Source: Microbacterium sp. RU33B (GTDB lineage Bacteria; Actinomycetota; Actinomycetes; Actinomycetales; Microbacteriaceae). From it: DNA of 64,000 nt. Each line of letters starts with the position of its first letter. Position 1 is the stretch's first letter. A program made the translations under genes and the position numbers. The notes under the pieces were generated by a model. The model saw only the letters and a program-made list of their open reading frames with translations. It made no database searches and was not told the DNA's origin. Positions 54,404 through 64,000 of the stretch are shown here, in pieces. The stretch spans positions 1,612,001 to 1,676,000 of the forward strand of contig NZ_FTPO01000001.1 in NCBI RefSeq assembly GCF_900155915.1, written 5' to 3'.

Positions 54404-55477
54404 TCAGCGCGCGAGCGCCTCGTCGATCAGCGCGACCACGTTCTCGCTCCCGGTGCGTGTGCCCGCCGTCTCGGCGGCGGCTGCCATCGCGGCTCGGCGG
54501 TCGGCGTCGAGCAGGAGCGGCACGATCTCCGATCGCACGAGATCGGGGGTGAGGGCGGCATCCGGGATCAGGACGGCAGCGCCCGCGCGGACGGCGGAGG
54601 CGGCATTGAGCGCCTGCTCGCCGTTGCCCACCGCGTACGGCACGTACACGGCGGGGATGCCGAGGGCGCTGATCTCGCTGACGGTCGCCGCGCCCGAGCG
54701 CGACACGATGAAGTCGGCGAGGGCGAACGCGAGGTCCATGCGGTCGACGTAGCGCACGACGGCGCAGCCCGGAACACCCGGGTCGGCGAGCTCGGACTTC
54801 TCGCCCGTCACGTGCAGCAGCTGCCATCCCGCGGCGAGCACGTCCTGCCACGCGCCGCCGAAGGCCTCGTTGAGCCGGCGCGCGCCGAGCGACCCGCCGA
54901 ACACGAGCAGCGTCGGCTTCGCGGCATCGAGCCCGAAGTGCGCGGCTGCATCGACGCGGAGCGCGGCGCGGTCGAGATCGACGATCTCTCGCCGCAGCGG
55001 CATGCCGACGACCTTCCCGCCCCGCAGCGGAGTGCCCTCGAACGCGACTCCCACCCGCGCCGCCGACCGGGCGCCCAGGACGTTGGCGAGACCCGGCTTG
55101 GCGTTGGCCTCGTGCACGACGAACGGCACGCGCTCTCGACGCGCCGCCAGGTAGGCGGGTGCGGACGCGTACCCGCCGAAACCGACGACGACATCGACCC
55201 GACGAGCGCGGAGGTATCGGCGCACCTGACCGATCGCCCCCGTGAACCGCGCGGGGAACGCCGCGGCCGCACGATTCGGGCGGCGCGGGAACGGCACCTT
55301 GTCGACGATGAGCAGCTCGTAGCCGCGCTCGGGCACGAGGCGGGCTTCGAGACCCTCCTTCGTGCCGAGCACGAGCACCACCGCCTCGGGATCGCGCGCC
55401 CGCAGCGCATCGGCCACCGCGAGCAGCGGATTGACGTGCCCGGCGGTGCCGCCGCCGGCGAGGAGGTACGTGGTCAC
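54404..55477 (-). CDS. murG: UDP-N-acetylglucosamine--MurNAc-pentapeptide transferase
   Basis: MurG adds GlcNAc to lipid I to make lipid II on the inner face of the membrane. The 357-residue protein has the N-terminal glycine loop LAGGGTAGHVNP, GFGGYASAPAYLAA and the donor-site stretch VSRSGAATVSEISALGIPAVYVPY. The GTG start overlaps the ftsW stop by 4 nt. The convergent GntR gene ends 40 nt away. Confidence 0.96.
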   Translation of the reverse strand: MTTYLLAGGGTAGHVNPLLAVADALRARDPEAVVLVLGTKEGLEARLVPERGYELLIVDKVPFPRRPNRAAAAFPARFTGAIGQVRRYLRARRVDVVVGFGGYASAPAYLAARRERVPFVVHEANAKPGLANVLGARSAARVGVAFEGTPLRGGKVVGMPLRREIVDLDRAALRVDAAAHFGLDAAKPTLLVFGGSLGARRLNEAFGGAWQDVLAAGWQLLHVTGEKSELADPGVPGCAVVRYVDRMDLAFALADFIVSRSGAATVSEISALGIPAVYVPYAVGNGEQALNAASAVRAGAAVLIPDAALTPDLVRSEIVPLLLDADRRAAMAAAAETAGTRTGSENVVALIDEALAR

Positions 55478-56772
55478 CCGGCGACTTTACCCGCCGCGGC
55501 CGGAGCGCCGGTGCGGGCGGGAGAGCGCGGGACCGGCGCGCGGCGCCGGGCGACGGCATCCGCTCCGGCGACTCGACGCACGGGCGGCAGGGAACGGGCG
55601 AACGACAGAAGCACGCCGGACGCGATGAGAACCGACAGCAGCGACGTCCCGCCCTGCGACATGAACGGGAGCGGCACGCCCAGAACGGGGAACACGCGCA
55701 GGACGACGCCGATGTTGATGAGCGCCTGACCGACGATCCACACCGTGATGCCGCCGGCGACGATGCGGACGAAGGGGTCGTTCGTCTTGCGCACGACGTG
55801 GAACGCGCCGACGGCGAACAGCGCGAACAGGGCGAGCACCACGATGCAGCCGATGAGCCCGAGCTCCTCGCCGACGATCGCGAAGATGTAGTCGTTCGCC
55901 GCCGCCGGCAGCCAGTCGTACTTCTCCTTCGAGTTGCCCAGCCCGAGGCCGAAGACGCCGCCACCCGCGAGTCCCCACGTGCCGTGCAGCGGCTGGTAGC
56001 AGTCGCCGAAGTAGTCGTCGATGCAGTTCGGGTTCAGGAAGCTCATGATGCGGCGCATGCGGTCGGGACTCGTGACCGCATAGGCGAAGGCACCCAGGGC
56101 TCCCAGGATCGCGGGGAGGATGAAGATCCTCAGCTTGACCCCGGAGAAGAACAGCGCGCCGAGGGCCATCAGGGCGATGACCATCGCGGTGCCCATGTCT
56201 TCCCCGGCCATCACGACGCCGAGCACGAGGAGCGTGACCGGGACGAGCGGGATGAACACATGCGTCCACGACGACAGGAGCGTCTGCTTGCGGAACAGGA
56301 TGAACCCGATCCACAGCGCGAGGGTGAGCTTGAGGAACTCCGACGGCTGCGCCTGCAGGCCGGCGATCGAGATCCAGTTGCGGTTTCCGTCGTTCTCGAT
56401 TCCGAGGGGCGTGAACACGAGGAGCTGCAGGCCGACCGCCAGCACGAGCGCAGGCCAGGCGACCTTCTTCCAGAACGACACGGGGAAGCGCGAAGCGATG
56501 AACATGAGCGGCAGACCGATCGCCGCGAACACGGCCTGCTTGAGCACCGCGTCGTAGGGGGCCTCACCGCGCGCCGTCGCGACGGCCGACGTCGCCGACA
56601 GGATCATCACCAGCCCGAAGACGGTGAGCAGGATCGCGGTCGAGGCGATCAGCAGGAACTCGCTGGGCACCGGCGCGAACGCCTTGCCGAGCGAGACACG
56701 GGCCGCCAGACCGCGCTTGCGCGTGGGCTCAGGCAGGGCCTCCGGAGGACGACGAGTCGGCTTCTCCGCCAT
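55474..56772 (-). CDS. ftsW: Lipid II polymerase FtsW (SEDS family)
   Basis: FtsW polymerises lipid II at the septum together with its partner penicillin-binding protein. The 432-residue protein has ten membrane helices; typical motifs are LWIGFILFRKQ, MAGEDMGTAMVIAL and FIFAIVGEELGLIG. The ATG has GGAAGGGGGA 3 nt upstream and lies 44 nt inside the end of murD, so the overlap is long; a later start after the disordered 30 residues cannot be excluded. Confidence 0.95.
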   Translation of the reverse strand: MAEKPTRRPPEALPEPTRKRGLAARVSLGKAFAPVPSEFLLIASTAILLTVFGLVMILSATSAVATARGEAPYDAVLKQAVFAAIGLPLMFIASRFPVSFWKKVAWPALVLAVGLQLLVFTPLGIENDGNRNWISIAGLQAQPSEFLKLTLALWIGFILFRKQTLLSSWTHVFIPLVPVTLLVLGVVMAGEDMGTAMVIALMALGALFFSGVKLRIFILPAILGALGAFAYAVTSPDRMRRIMSFLNPNCIDDYFGDCYQPLHGTWGLAGGGVFGLGLGNSKEKYDWLPAAANDYIFAIVGEELGLIGCIVVLALFALFAVGAFHVVRKTNDPFVRIVAGGITVWIVGQALINIGVVLRVFPVLGVPLPFMSQGGTSLLSVLIASGVLLSFARSLPPVRRVAGADAVARRRAPVPRSPARTGAPAAAGKVAG

Positions 56773-58273
56773 CGGTCCCCCTTCCGATCCGCTCCCTCAC
56801 CGCTGCCGCGAAACGCCGGCCGCGATCGGCGTAGGACGAGAACTGGTCGAAGGATGCCGCGGCGGGGGCGAGCAGAACCACGTCCCCGTCACGAGCGACC
56901 TCGGCCGCGATCTCGACGACCTGCGCCATGACGTTCTCAGTCTCAGGGGCGTCGACCTCGAATACCGGAACCCCGGGCGCGTGTCGTCCGAACGCCGCCA
57001 CGACCGCGACCCGATCGGTGCCGATCACGATCGCGGCCTTCGCGGTGCCGCCCCGGCGGGCGACGAGCTCGGAGATGTCGACGCCCTTGAGCAGCCCGCC
57101 CACGATCCACACGGCGCCGGGGTAGGCGGCGAGCGACGAACCGGCCGCATGCGGGTTCGTCGCCTTCGAGTCGTCGACCCACGTCACTCCCCCGTCGACG
57201 GCGACGACCTCGATGCGGTGCGGGTCGAGACGGAAGCCGCGCAGCGCGTCGTGGATCTGCCGTGGCGTCACCCCGAGCGAGCGGGCGAGACCGGCCGCAG
57301 CCAGGATGTTCGACACCACGTGCGGAGCGGCGAGGCCGATCTCGCGCAGGTCGGCGACGGTGGTGAGCTCGAGCGCCGAGGTGCGGCGGTCGTCGAGGAA
57401 CGCGCGATCCACGAGGATGCCGTCCACGACGCCCAGGTCGCTCGGTCCCGGCACGCCGAGATCGAAGCCGATCGCCCGGGCGCCGTCGACGACCTCCGCG
57501 TCCTCGACCATCCGCAGGGTCGCGGCATCCGCCTTGTTGTACAGGCAGACGGCACGCGTGTTGTCGTAGACGTGGGCCTTCGCGTCGCGGTAGGCGTCGG
57601 CCGACCCATGCCACTCGAGGTGGTCGTCGGCGAGGTTCAGACACACGGCGGCGTGCGGCGAGACGGGCTCCGGCCCGCTCTGGAGGCCGAGGTACCAGAG
57701 CTGGTGGCTGGAGAGCTCGACCACGAGGGCGTCGAAGCCAGCGGGGTCGCGCACGGCATCGAGCACGGGCGTGCCGATGTTGCCGACCGGGGCCGCGCGC
57801 AGGCCGCCGGCGACGAGCATGGTCGCCGTCAGCCTCGTCGTGGTGGTCTTGCCGTTCGTGCCCGTGATGAGGATCCAGTCGGCAGGGCGTCCGTCGGGGC
57901 GCGAGACCTTGTCGCGCACGCGCCACGCCAGCTCGATGTCGCCCCACAGCGCGATGCCGCCCGCACGCGTCCATTCCACGAGCGGATGCCGGGGCGCGAA
58001 CCCCGGCGAGGCGACGACGACGTCGGGGGCGAACGCGACGAGCTCGTCGGGCACCGTGTCGAGCGGACCGGTCCACAGGCGCGCGCCGATGACGGGCACG
58101 AGGCGCGCGTATTCCTCGGCGGCCTGCTCGGTGAGCACGAGCACCTCGGCGCCGAGCTCGGTGAGCGTGTCGGCCGCGGCGAAGCCCGTGACCGACAGCC
58201 CGAGGACGGCGACGCGCAGGCCCTTCCAGTCGGAGTGCCAGCTCGTCAGCGAATCAAGGCGGGCGGAGGTCAT
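56729..58273 (-). CDS. murD: UDP-N-acetylmuramoyl-L-alanine--D-glutamate ligase
   Basis: MurD adds D-glutamate to the stem peptide. The 514-residue protein has the N-terminal Rossmann-like part (VAVLGLSVTGFAAADTL), the ATP loop GTNGKTTTT, HLEWHGSADAYRDAKAHV and DDSKATNPHA. Its ATG overlaps the mraY stop (ATGA). The C-terminus is a short Ser/Gly/Asp-rich tail that overlaps ftsW. Confidence 0.96.
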   Translation of the reverse strand: MTSARLDSLTSWHSDWKGLRVAVLGLSVTGFAAADTLTELGAEVLVLTEQAAEEYARLVPVIGARLWTGPLDTVPDELVAFAPDVVVASPGFAPRHPLVEWTRAGGIALWGDIELAWRVRDKVSRPDGRPADWILITGTNGKTTTTRLTATMLVAGGLRAAPVGNIGTPVLDAVRDPAGFDALVVELSSHQLWYLGLQSGPEPVSPHAAVCLNLADDHLEWHGSADAYRDAKAHVYDNTRAVCLYNKADAATLRMVEDAEVVDGARAIGFDLGVPGPSDLGVVDGILVDRAFLDDRRTSALELTTVADLREIGLAAPHVVSNILAAAGLARSLGVTPRQIHDALRGFRLDPHRIEVVAVDGGVTWVDDSKATNPHAAGSSLAAYPGAVWIVGGLLKGVDISELVARRGGTAKAAIVIGTDRVAVVAAFGRHAPGVPVFEVDAPETENVMAQVVEIAAEVARDGDVVLLAPAAASFDQFSSYADRGRRFAAAVRERIGRGTDGGEADSSSSGGPA

Positions 58274-59379
58274 GTCTGGGTCAGCCACTCGACGTACATG
58301 AAGCCGACGCCCGTCACCGCGAGGATCGCGGCGATGATCCACATGCGCACGACGATCGTGGTCTCGGACCACCCGCGCATCTCCAGGTGATGGTGGAACG
58401 GACTGTTCAGGAAGAGCCGCCGACCCTTCGTGAACTTGAAGTACGCCCGCTGGAGCGTCACCGACCCCGTGCCGATGATGAAGACGCCGCACACGATGAC
58501 CGCGAGGATCTCGGTGCGCGACAGGATCGACAGCGCCGCGATGACGCCGCCGATCGCCATCGAGCCCGTGTCGCCCATGAAGACCTCGGCCTTGGGCGCG
58601 TTCCACCACAGGAATCCGACGAGTCCGGCGGCGAACGCCGCCGCGATGATCGTGAGGTCGAGCGGGTCCCTGGTCTGGTAGCAGGCCGACTGGTAGGCAT
58701 CCACCAGCGCCTGCGAATTGCAGCGCTGCTGGAACTGCCAGAACGTCACGAGGCTCATCGCGCCGATCGTGAAGACGCCGGCGCCCGCGGCGAGGCCGTC
58801 CAGGCCGTCCGTCACGTTCGTCGAGTTCGACCAGGCGACGCCGATGAAGGTGATCCACAGGATGAACAGGATCGTTCCGACGGCGACGCCCAGGGCCATG
58901 AAGTTGAGGACCGGGATGTCGCGGAAGAAGGACACGTACGGCGACGCGGGGGTCTGCCCCCACCGGTTCGCGAACTGCAGGGAGATCAGCGCCCACGGCA
59001 CGATGACGATGGCCTGACCCAGGATCTTGCGCCAGCCCGAGAGCCCGAGGCTGCGCTGACTGCGCACCTTCATGTAGTCGTCGATGAATCCGACGATCGC
59101 GAAGCCCACCATCATCCAGATGACGAGCAGCCCCGAGATGGTGGGCGGAGATCCGCCGGCGTACGTGCCGACGAAGTAGCCGACCATCGTGCCGAGCACG
59201 AAGATGATCCCGCCCATCGTGGGCGTGCCGCGCTTCTGGTGGTGCTGGGGGTTGTTGCCGTCCTCCGGGGTGCGGATGACCTGACCCCACCCCCACTTGC
59301 GGAACAGGCGCAGGAAGACCGGAGTCAGGAAGAGGGTGAAGGCCAGCGAGATCGCCGCGGCGCTGAGGAGGGATCTCAC
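58270..59379 (-). CDS. mraY: Phospho-MurNAc-pentapeptide transferase
   Basis: MraY makes lipid I from UDP-MurNAc-pentapeptide and undecaprenyl phosphate. The 369-residue protein has ten membrane helices and catalytic motifs FIDDYMKV, NSTNVTDGLDGLA and FMGDTGSMAIGG, plus the late HHHLEMRGWSE stretch. The GTG start overlaps the murF stop by 4 nt. Confidence 0.97.
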   Translation of the reverse strand: MRSLLSAAAISLAFTLFLTPVFLRLFRKWGWGQVIRTPEDGNNPQHHQKRGTPTMGGIIFVLGTMVGYFVGTYAGGSPPTISGLLVIWMMVGFAIVGFIDDYMKVRSQRSLGLSGWRKILGQAIVIVPWALISLQFANRWGQTPASPYVSFFRDIPVLNFMALGVAVGTILFILWITFIGVAWSNSTNVTDGLDGLAAGAGVFTIGAMSLVTFWQFQQRCNSQALVDAYQSACYQTRDPLDLTIIAAAFAAGLVGFLWWNAPKAEVFMGDTGSMAIGGVIAALSILSRTEILAVIVCGVFIIGTGSVTLQRAYFKFTKGRRLFLNSPFHHHLEMRGWSETTIVVRMWIIAAILAVTGVGFMYVEWLTQT

Positions 59380-60788
59380 GAGAACGATTCTCCCAGACGA
59401 TCGCCGAGGAACCGGAGTCCGGCCGAGTTGGACGACTTCACCAGCACCCGGTCTCCGTCGCGCAGTTCGCCGGTCAGATACTCGAACGCGGCGTCGGCGT
59501 CGGGGAAGAAGACGGCCTCGTTGTCCCACGAGCCCTGGGCGACGGCCTCGAGGAACATGCGCCGCGCGTCGTTGCCCACGACGACGATGCGCTGGATGCC
59601 GAGCCGCACCGCGAGGAGTCCGACGCGGTCGTGCTCCTCTTCGGCGTACTCGCCCAGCTCGCTCATCGCCCCGAGGACGGCGACGGTGCGCTGACCGGGC
59701 TCGACGATCTGCGCGAGCGTCCGCAGTGCGGCCGACATCGAGTCGGGGCTCGCGTTGTACGCGTCGTTGATGATGCGCACCCGCTCCGAGCCGAGCGGCT
59801 GCATCCGCCACCGTTCGGCGAGCTCGACGGTCTCGAGCCGCTCGATGCACTCCGCGAGACCGACGCCCAGCGCCGTCGCGGTCGCGATCGCGGCCAGGGC
59901 GTTGCCCACGTGGTGCTCGCCCAGCACGCGGAGGCGCAGCGGAAGGGTCTCGTCGCCGGTCGTCACGGTGAAGCGGGTGCCGGATGCGGTGACCTGGACG
60001 TCGTCGGCGCGCACGTCGGCGCCGGTGCCCCGGCCGAACCAGCGCACACGCAGCCCGCGCTCGTCGGCGATCGGGGCCATGGCGGCCACCCGCGCATCGT
60101 CGGCGTTGAGCACCGCGAGACCGCCCGGGCGCACGGCGCGGACGAGCTCGGACTTCGCCGCGAACGTCGCCTCGATGCCGCCGAAGCCGCCCGCGTGCGC
60201 CATGCCGACCATGAGCACGACCCCGACGTCGGGCTCGACCAGCCCCGCGAGGCGCGCGATCTCGCCGGGCCCGCTCGCCCCGAACTCGCTGACGAGGTAC
60301 CGGGTCGAATCGGTCACGCGCAGCATCGTGAGCGGCGCCCCGACCTCGTTGTTGAACGAGGCGCGCGGCGACACGGTCTCACCCTCGTCCTGCAGGATGC
60401 GGGCGAGGAGGTTCTTCGTCGTCGTCTTGCCGTTGGAGCCAGTGATGCCGACGATCCTGAGGTCGCCGCGGGCGCGGACCGTGCCGACGACCGTGCGCGC
60501 GAGGTCGGCCAGAGCGGTCACGACATCCGGCACGATCACCTGCGAGATCTCTGCGTCGACGTGCCGCTCGACGAGCGCCGCGGCCGCTCCGGCGTCGACG
60601 GCCGCGGGGACGAACAGGTGGCCGTCGGTCGCCTCCCCGGGCTTGGCGACGAACACGTCACCGGGGCCGATGAGGCGCGAGTCGGTGTCGACGACGCCCG
60701 ACACGATCGTGTCGGGGGTGTCGGCCCCTGCGGTGCGGAGTTCTCCTCCGACGGCCTGGGCGAGCTGAGCGAGTGTGAGTGCGATCAT
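59376..60788 (-). CDS. murF: UDP-MurNAc-tripeptide--D-alanyl-D-alanine ligase
   Basis: MurF adds D-Ala-D-Ala to complete the stem peptide. The 470-residue enzyme has the ATP loop GSNGKTTTK, NNEVGAPLT and DAYNASPDSM, which distinguish it from MurE. It begins only 25 nt after ftsI, where murE would be expected; murE is absent there. Confidence 0.96.
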   Translation of the reverse strand: MIALTLAQLAQAVGGELRTAGADTPDTIVSGVVDTDSRLIGPGDVFVAKPGEATDGHLFVPAAVDAGAAAALVERHVDAEISQVIVPDVVTALADLARTVVGTVRARGDLRIVGITGSNGKTTTKNLLARILQDEGETVSPRASFNNEVGAPLTMLRVTDSTRYLVSEFGASGPGEIARLAGLVEPDVGVVLMVGMAHAGGFGGIEATFAAKSELVRAVRPGGLAVLNADDARVAAMAPIADERGLRVRWFGRGTGADVRADDVQVTASGTRFTVTTGDETLPLRLRVLGEHHVGNALAAIATATALGVGLAECIERLETVELAERWRMQPLGSERVRIINDAYNASPDSMSAALRTLAQIVEPGQRTVAVLGAMSELGEYAEEEHDRVGLLAVRLGIQRIVVVGNDARRMFLEAVAQGSWDNEAVFFPDADAAFEYLTGELRDGDRVLVKSSNSAGLRFLGDRLGESFS

Positions 60789-60813
60789 CGTTATCCGGCC
60801 GGTCGCCGCCCGC

Positions 60814-62613
60814 TCACCCGAACTTGGGGAGCAGCGGCACTGCCTCTGTCGACGGCATGACGCGGTAGGTCTTGAGGACCTGCGTCATGGCCTTCTGCCA
60901 TGCGGAGGCGTTGGCCCCCGACGACTTTATCCGAGTCGGCTCGTCGAGGGTGACGGCGACGATGTACTGCGGGTTCTCGGCGGGCGCGAATCCGACCATC
61001 GTGGTGAAGTACACACCCGACTTGTAGCCGCCGGCGCCGTTGCTCTTCTCACCGGTTCCCGTCTTCTCCGCGACGTTGTAGCCGGGAACGGCGACCGCCT
61101 TGGCGACGCCCGCCTGGGTCGCGACGTTGGCGAGCATCTGCTGCACCTGCACGGCCGTCTCGGGGGTGACGACCTGCGTCGGCGCCGAGGTGTCGGCGTC
61201 GACGACCGTGCCGTCGGAGCGGGTGCAGCCCTCGATGAGCGACAGCGGCACGCGGAGCCCGTCGTTCGCGATGGCCTGGTAGGCGCCGGAGAGCTCGGCG
61301 AGCGTGGTCTCGACGCCCTGGCCGAACGCGATGTTGTAGAAGCTCTGGTTGTCCCACCGGTCGGTCGTCGGCAGGTTGCCGGTGACCTGGCCGTTGAACG
61401 GGATCGATGTCCCCTGCCCGATGCCGAAGGCCGTCAGGTAGTCGTAGCGCGTCTGGGCGCTGACGCGCTCGGCGAACTTCGAGATGCCGACGTTCGACGA
61501 GTCGATGAGCACACCGGTGAGGGTGTACCGGTTGGCGGGGTGGCCGAAGGAGTCGGCCACGCGCGCGCCGTTGGGGAAGGTCTCGCGGCCCGATGCCGTC
61601 ACCGTCGACAGCGGCGTCTGCCCGCCCGCGTCGATGACGGTCGCCGCCGTGAGCGCCTTGAAGGTGGAGCCGGGCTCGAAGCGGTTGAGGAAGATGCGGC
61701 TGCCGCGGTCCTCCGCCTTCGAGGCGGCCACGTCGTTGGGGTCGACGGTCGGGAACTCCGCCGCGGCACGGATCTTCCCGGTTGCGACCTCGGTCACCAT
61801 GATGCTGCCCGAGAGCGCGCCCTGATCGACCACCTGCTCGGCGATGAGCTGCTGCAGGTACCACTGCAGGTCGCGGTTGATCGTGAGCTGCAGAGTGCCG
61901 CCGTCGACCGCCGGGTCTTCGGTCTCGGTGCCCGGGATGACGACGCCGTCCTTGCCCTTCTGGTAGCTGAGCGCACCGTCGGTGGACTGGAGGCAGCTGT
62001 CCTGGCTCTGCTCGAGCCCGCCCAGCGCCGCGCCGTCGGTGCCCATGTAGCCGACGAGGTTGCCGGCGACAGCGCCGTCGGGGTAGGTGCGTGCGGGGTG
62101 CGGAGTGAAGCTGAGGTACGGGATGCCGAGGTCGGCGAGGGTGCGGTACTGCTCGGTCGAGAGCCCCTTGGCGAGCTGAGCCCACTGGGTGTCTGCGTTC
62201 GCCGCGACGGCCGTCGTGACGATCGCCGCGATCTCCTCGGCCGTCTGGCCCGTGACGGCGGCGATCTCCGCCGTCGCCTGCGCCCACGGCACGAGGGAGG
62301 TGGTGCCGTCGACGGTGCGGGTGAATCCGCCCTTGGCCTCGTACCCCGAGATGTTCCGCGGATCGAGCGCGGCGTCGTAGAGGAGGATGCTGCCCGCGAG
62401 GATCTGACCGGTCTCGTCGACGATCGCGCCGCGTGTGCCGTAGATGGGCCTGCTGGATCCGAGCGCGTTCTCCATCGAGTCGGCGATGTGCTCCTTCGCG
62501 TTGACGACCTGGATGTCGACGAGCCGCACGATGAAGGCGGCGAGCACCGCGAGGACGACGGCGAGCGCCACGACGGTGCGACGGCGGGGACTGCGGGTGC
62601 TTCGCGTCGTCAT
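60814..62613 (-). CDS. ftsI: Septal penicillin-binding protein (transpeptidase)
   Basis: A 599-residue class B penicillin-binding protein that cross-links peptidoglycan at the septum. A membrane helix (about 13-35) is followed by the dimerisation domain and the transpeptidase domain with STFK (nucleophile), SSN and KTGTG motifs. It partners FtsW. The ATG is 4 nt after the ftsL stop. Confidence 0.96.
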   Translation of the reverse strand: MTTRSTRSPRRRTVVALAVVLAVLAAFIVRLVDIQVVNAKEHIADSMENALGSSRPIYGTRGAIVDETGQILAGSILLYDAALDPRNISGYEAKGGFTRTVDGTTSLVPWAQATAEIAAVTGQTAEEIAAIVTTAVAANADTQWAQLAKGLSTEQYRTLADLGIPYLSFTPHPARTYPDGAVAGNLVGYMGTDGAALGGLEQSQDSCLQSTDGALSYQKGKDGVVIPGTETEDPAVDGGTLQLTINRDLQWYLQQLIAEQVVDQGALSGSIMVTEVATGKIRAAAEFPTVDPNDVAASKAEDRGSRIFLNRFEPGSTFKALTAATVIDAGGQTPLSTVTASGRETFPNGARVADSFGHPANRYTLTGVLIDSSNVGISKFAERVSAQTRYDYLTAFGIGQGTSIPFNGQVTGNLPTTDRWDNQSFYNIAFGQGVETTLAELSGAYQAIANDGLRVPLSLIEGCTRSDGTVVDADTSAPTQVVTPETAVQVQQMLANVATQAGVAKAVAVPGYNVAEKTGTGEKSNGAGGYKSGVYFTTMVGFAPAENPQYIVAVTLDEPTRIKSSGANASAWQKAMTQVLKTYRVMPSTEAVPLLPKFG

Positions 62614-62617
62614 GTGC

Positions 62618-63205
62618 TCAGTGTGTGCTCGGGGTCGGAAGGCCCTCGGTGAGGGCGGGCGGCGTGTTGGGGGTTTGCCCGTCGACGAGGGTCTCGTCGA
62701 TCGGGACTTCGGGCACGCCCTGGATCGTCGCGTCGGGGGCGGTGACCAGCGGCGTGTCGAGGATGAGCGCGTTCGGAACCGAGCCGCGACCGAGCGCGTC
62801 GATCGACGAGGCGCCGATGGCGGCGGATCCGGTGCCGAGGATGGCGCCGTCGCTCAGCCGCAGGTATGACGGCGACTCGATGATCACCATCCCGAGCGCG
62901 GACGCGTTGGCCGCGAGGTACTGCGGCGAGCTGAGCCCGGCGATGTCGTCGTCGAGGATCTGCTTCTGCCAGGTGAGGGAGCGCTGCTCGGTGCCCAGCT
63001 GCGAGAGCTCGTACGAGGTCTGGGTCGTCAGGATCGACAGGGCCATCTGCGCGGCGCCGATCGACAGCGCGCCGGCGAGAGCGATGATGGCGTACGCGAC
63101 GCGCGGGCGCCGACGGGTCGCGGGGCGCTCGACGGCGCGGAGGGGTCGACGCGGTTCGCCGCGACGTGCCGGGCTCGCCGGGGCGAGGGTGGTGAGGGCG
63201 CTCAC
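62618..63205 (-). CDS. ftsL: FtsL-like divisome protein
   Basis: A 195-residue protein with one membrane helix (about 36-60) and a coiled-coil segment after it ([25 protein letters not shown]), the layout of FtsL. The identity rests on the position between rsmH and ftsI and on the layout, as FtsL sequences vary greatly. The Pro/Thr/Glu-rich C-terminal half is longer than usual. The GTG start overlaps the rsmH stop by 4 nt. Confidence 0.85.
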   Translation of the reverse strand: MSALTTLAPASPARRGEPRRPLRAVERPATRRRPRVAYAIIALAGALSIGAAQMALSILTTQTSYELSQLGTEQRSLTWQKQILDDDIAGLSSPQYLAANASALGMVIIESPSYLRLSDGAILGTGSAAIGASSIDALGRGSVPNALILDTPLVTAPDATIQGVPEVPIDETLVDGQTPNTPPALTEGLPTPSTH

Positions 63206-64000
63206 GAGGCCTCCCGCAGTCTCTCAGCGGCGCGCAGACGCACCGGCGTCGCCCGCGGATTGGCTTCGATCTCTTCCGCGGTCGCCAGTTCGGCGCCCTT
63301 CACGAGGAGCCGGAACCGCGGTGCGTGCTCGGGCAGCTCGACGGGGAGTCCGGAGGGGGCGGTCGACGCCGACTGCGCGGCGAACTCGCGCTTCACGAGG
63401 CGGTCCTCCAGCGACTGGTACGACATCACGACGATCCGCCCGCCCACGCGCAGGAGCGACAGGGCAGCGGGGATGGCGCTCTCGAGCACGGACAGCTCGC
63501 GGTTGACCTCGATGCGCAGCGCCTGGAACACGCGCTTCGCGGGGTGTCCGGAGCGCTGTGCCGCGTAGGGGGTCGCGGCGATCAGGATCTCCACGAGGCG
63601 GCCGGAGCGATCGATGGGCGCTTCGGCGCGGGCGGCGATGATCGCCCGGGCGTAGCGTCCGGCGAGCTTCTCCTCGCCGTAGCGCTCGAAGATGCGGCGG
63701 AGGTCGCCCTCCCCGTAGGTGGCGACCACGTCGGCGGCGGTCGTGCCCGCGCTCTGGTCCATCCGCATGTCGAGCGGAGCATCCTTCGAGTACGCGAAGC
63801 CGCGGTCTGCCTCGTCGAGCTGCAGCGACGAGACGCCGAGATCGAACAGGATGCCGTCGACCTTCGCGACGCCGGCTCCGCGGACGGCGTCGGCGATGCC
63901 GTCGTAGACCGTGTGCACGAGCGTCACGCGGTCGCCGAAGCGGGCGAGCCGCTCCCCCGCGATGCGGAGGGCGTCGTGGTCACGGTCGAGGCCGATGAGT
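63202..64000 (-). CDS. rsmH: 16S rRNA (cytosine-1402-N4) methyltransferase (3' part)
   Basis: RsmH methylates C1402 of 16S rRNA and is the usual first gene of the dcw cluster. The gene continues past the right edge; about 265 codons are visible. The beginning of the visible part is the SAM-binding region ([18 protein letters not shown]), followed by [31 protein letters not shown] and the C-terminal [15 protein letters not shown], as expected for the family. Confidence 0.95.
   Translation of the reverse strand, partial: LIGLDRDHDALRIAGERLARFGDRVTLVHTVYDGIADAVRGAGVAKVDGILFDLGVSSLQLDEADRGFAYSKDAPLDMRMDQSAGTTAADVVATYGEGDLRRIFERYGEEKLAGRYARAIIAARAEAPIDRSGRLVEILIAATPYAAQRSGHPAKRVFQALRIEVNRELSVLESAIPAALSLLRVGGRIVVMSYQSLEDRLVKREFAAQSASTAPSGLPVELPEHAPRFRLLVKGAELATAEEIEANPRATPVRLRAAERLREAS

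Overview
The window is a 64 kb stretch of a high-GC chromosome whose gene content and order point to an actinobacterium of the family Microbacteriaceae, most likely Microbacterium or a close relative. The main reasons are the actinobacterial respiratory cluster (trpD beside ctaE-qcrCAB, with ctaC-ctaD-ctaF opposite), a division cluster with sepF, yggT and divIVA (wag31) after ftsZ and no ftsA, SipW/TasA-like export genes, and many starts with a -10 hexamer 6-7 nt upstream and no ribosome binding site. The genus is inferred; no rRNA is present. No CRISPR array, insertion sequence, phage gene, tRNA or rRNA was seen, and no gene-free stretch exceeds 300 bases (the longest, 226 bases, is upstream of rpsA).

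Layout. 1-6.2 kb: nucleotide excision repair (uvrC start, uvrA, uvrB) with a divergent marR/small zinc-ribbon gene pair. 6.1-7 kb: a 35-codon gene and coaE. 7.1-9.4 kb: a four-gene export operon (TasA-like protein, SipW-type signal peptidase, sortase-type surface protein, second SipW-type substrate). 9.4-13.1 kb: an OmpR-type response regulator, a membrane protein with a degenerate GGDEF domain and a sensor kinase. 13.2-20.8 kb: a GIY-YIG-like protein, rpsA, a serine hydrolase, a YchJ/DksA-like pair, a membrane protein, exported or lipid-anchored proteins (two of them spanning a low-GC patch) and a stand-alone 5'-3' exonuclease. 20.8-24.8 kb: an MFS transporter, a PHP protein, a small membrane protein and trpD. 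25-33.8 kb: the cytochrome bcc-aa3 supercomplex genes in two facing blocks around a rhodanese and a PP2C phosphatase. 34-44 kb: an iron-sulfur insertion protein, an M20 dipeptidase, a DUF3043 protein, pyrD, nrdR, hisD, a repeat-tailed membrane protein and dnaE. 44.2-46.3 kb: a Nudix hydrolase, a VKOR-like protein and an RluA-type synthase. 46.3-64 kb: lspA, divIVA, yggT, sepF, yggS and the dcw cluster (ftsZ, ftsQ, murC, murG, ftsW, murD, mraY, murF, ftsI, ftsL, rsmH).

Working relations. ctaE-qcrCAB and ctaCDF together encode the bcc-aa3 respiratory chain; ErpA may mature its iron-sulfur centre. The dcw block supplies peptidoglycan precursors and the divisome, but lacks murE between ftsI and murF and is interrupted between murC and murG by an opposite-strand membrane-protein/GntR module with its own promoter. 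The region most worth follow-up is 7.0-13.1 kb: the export operon has OmpR-type phased direct repeats upstream and lies beside an OmpR-type regulator, a sensor kinase and a degenerate GGDEF protein, which suggests a regulated surface-fibre system.
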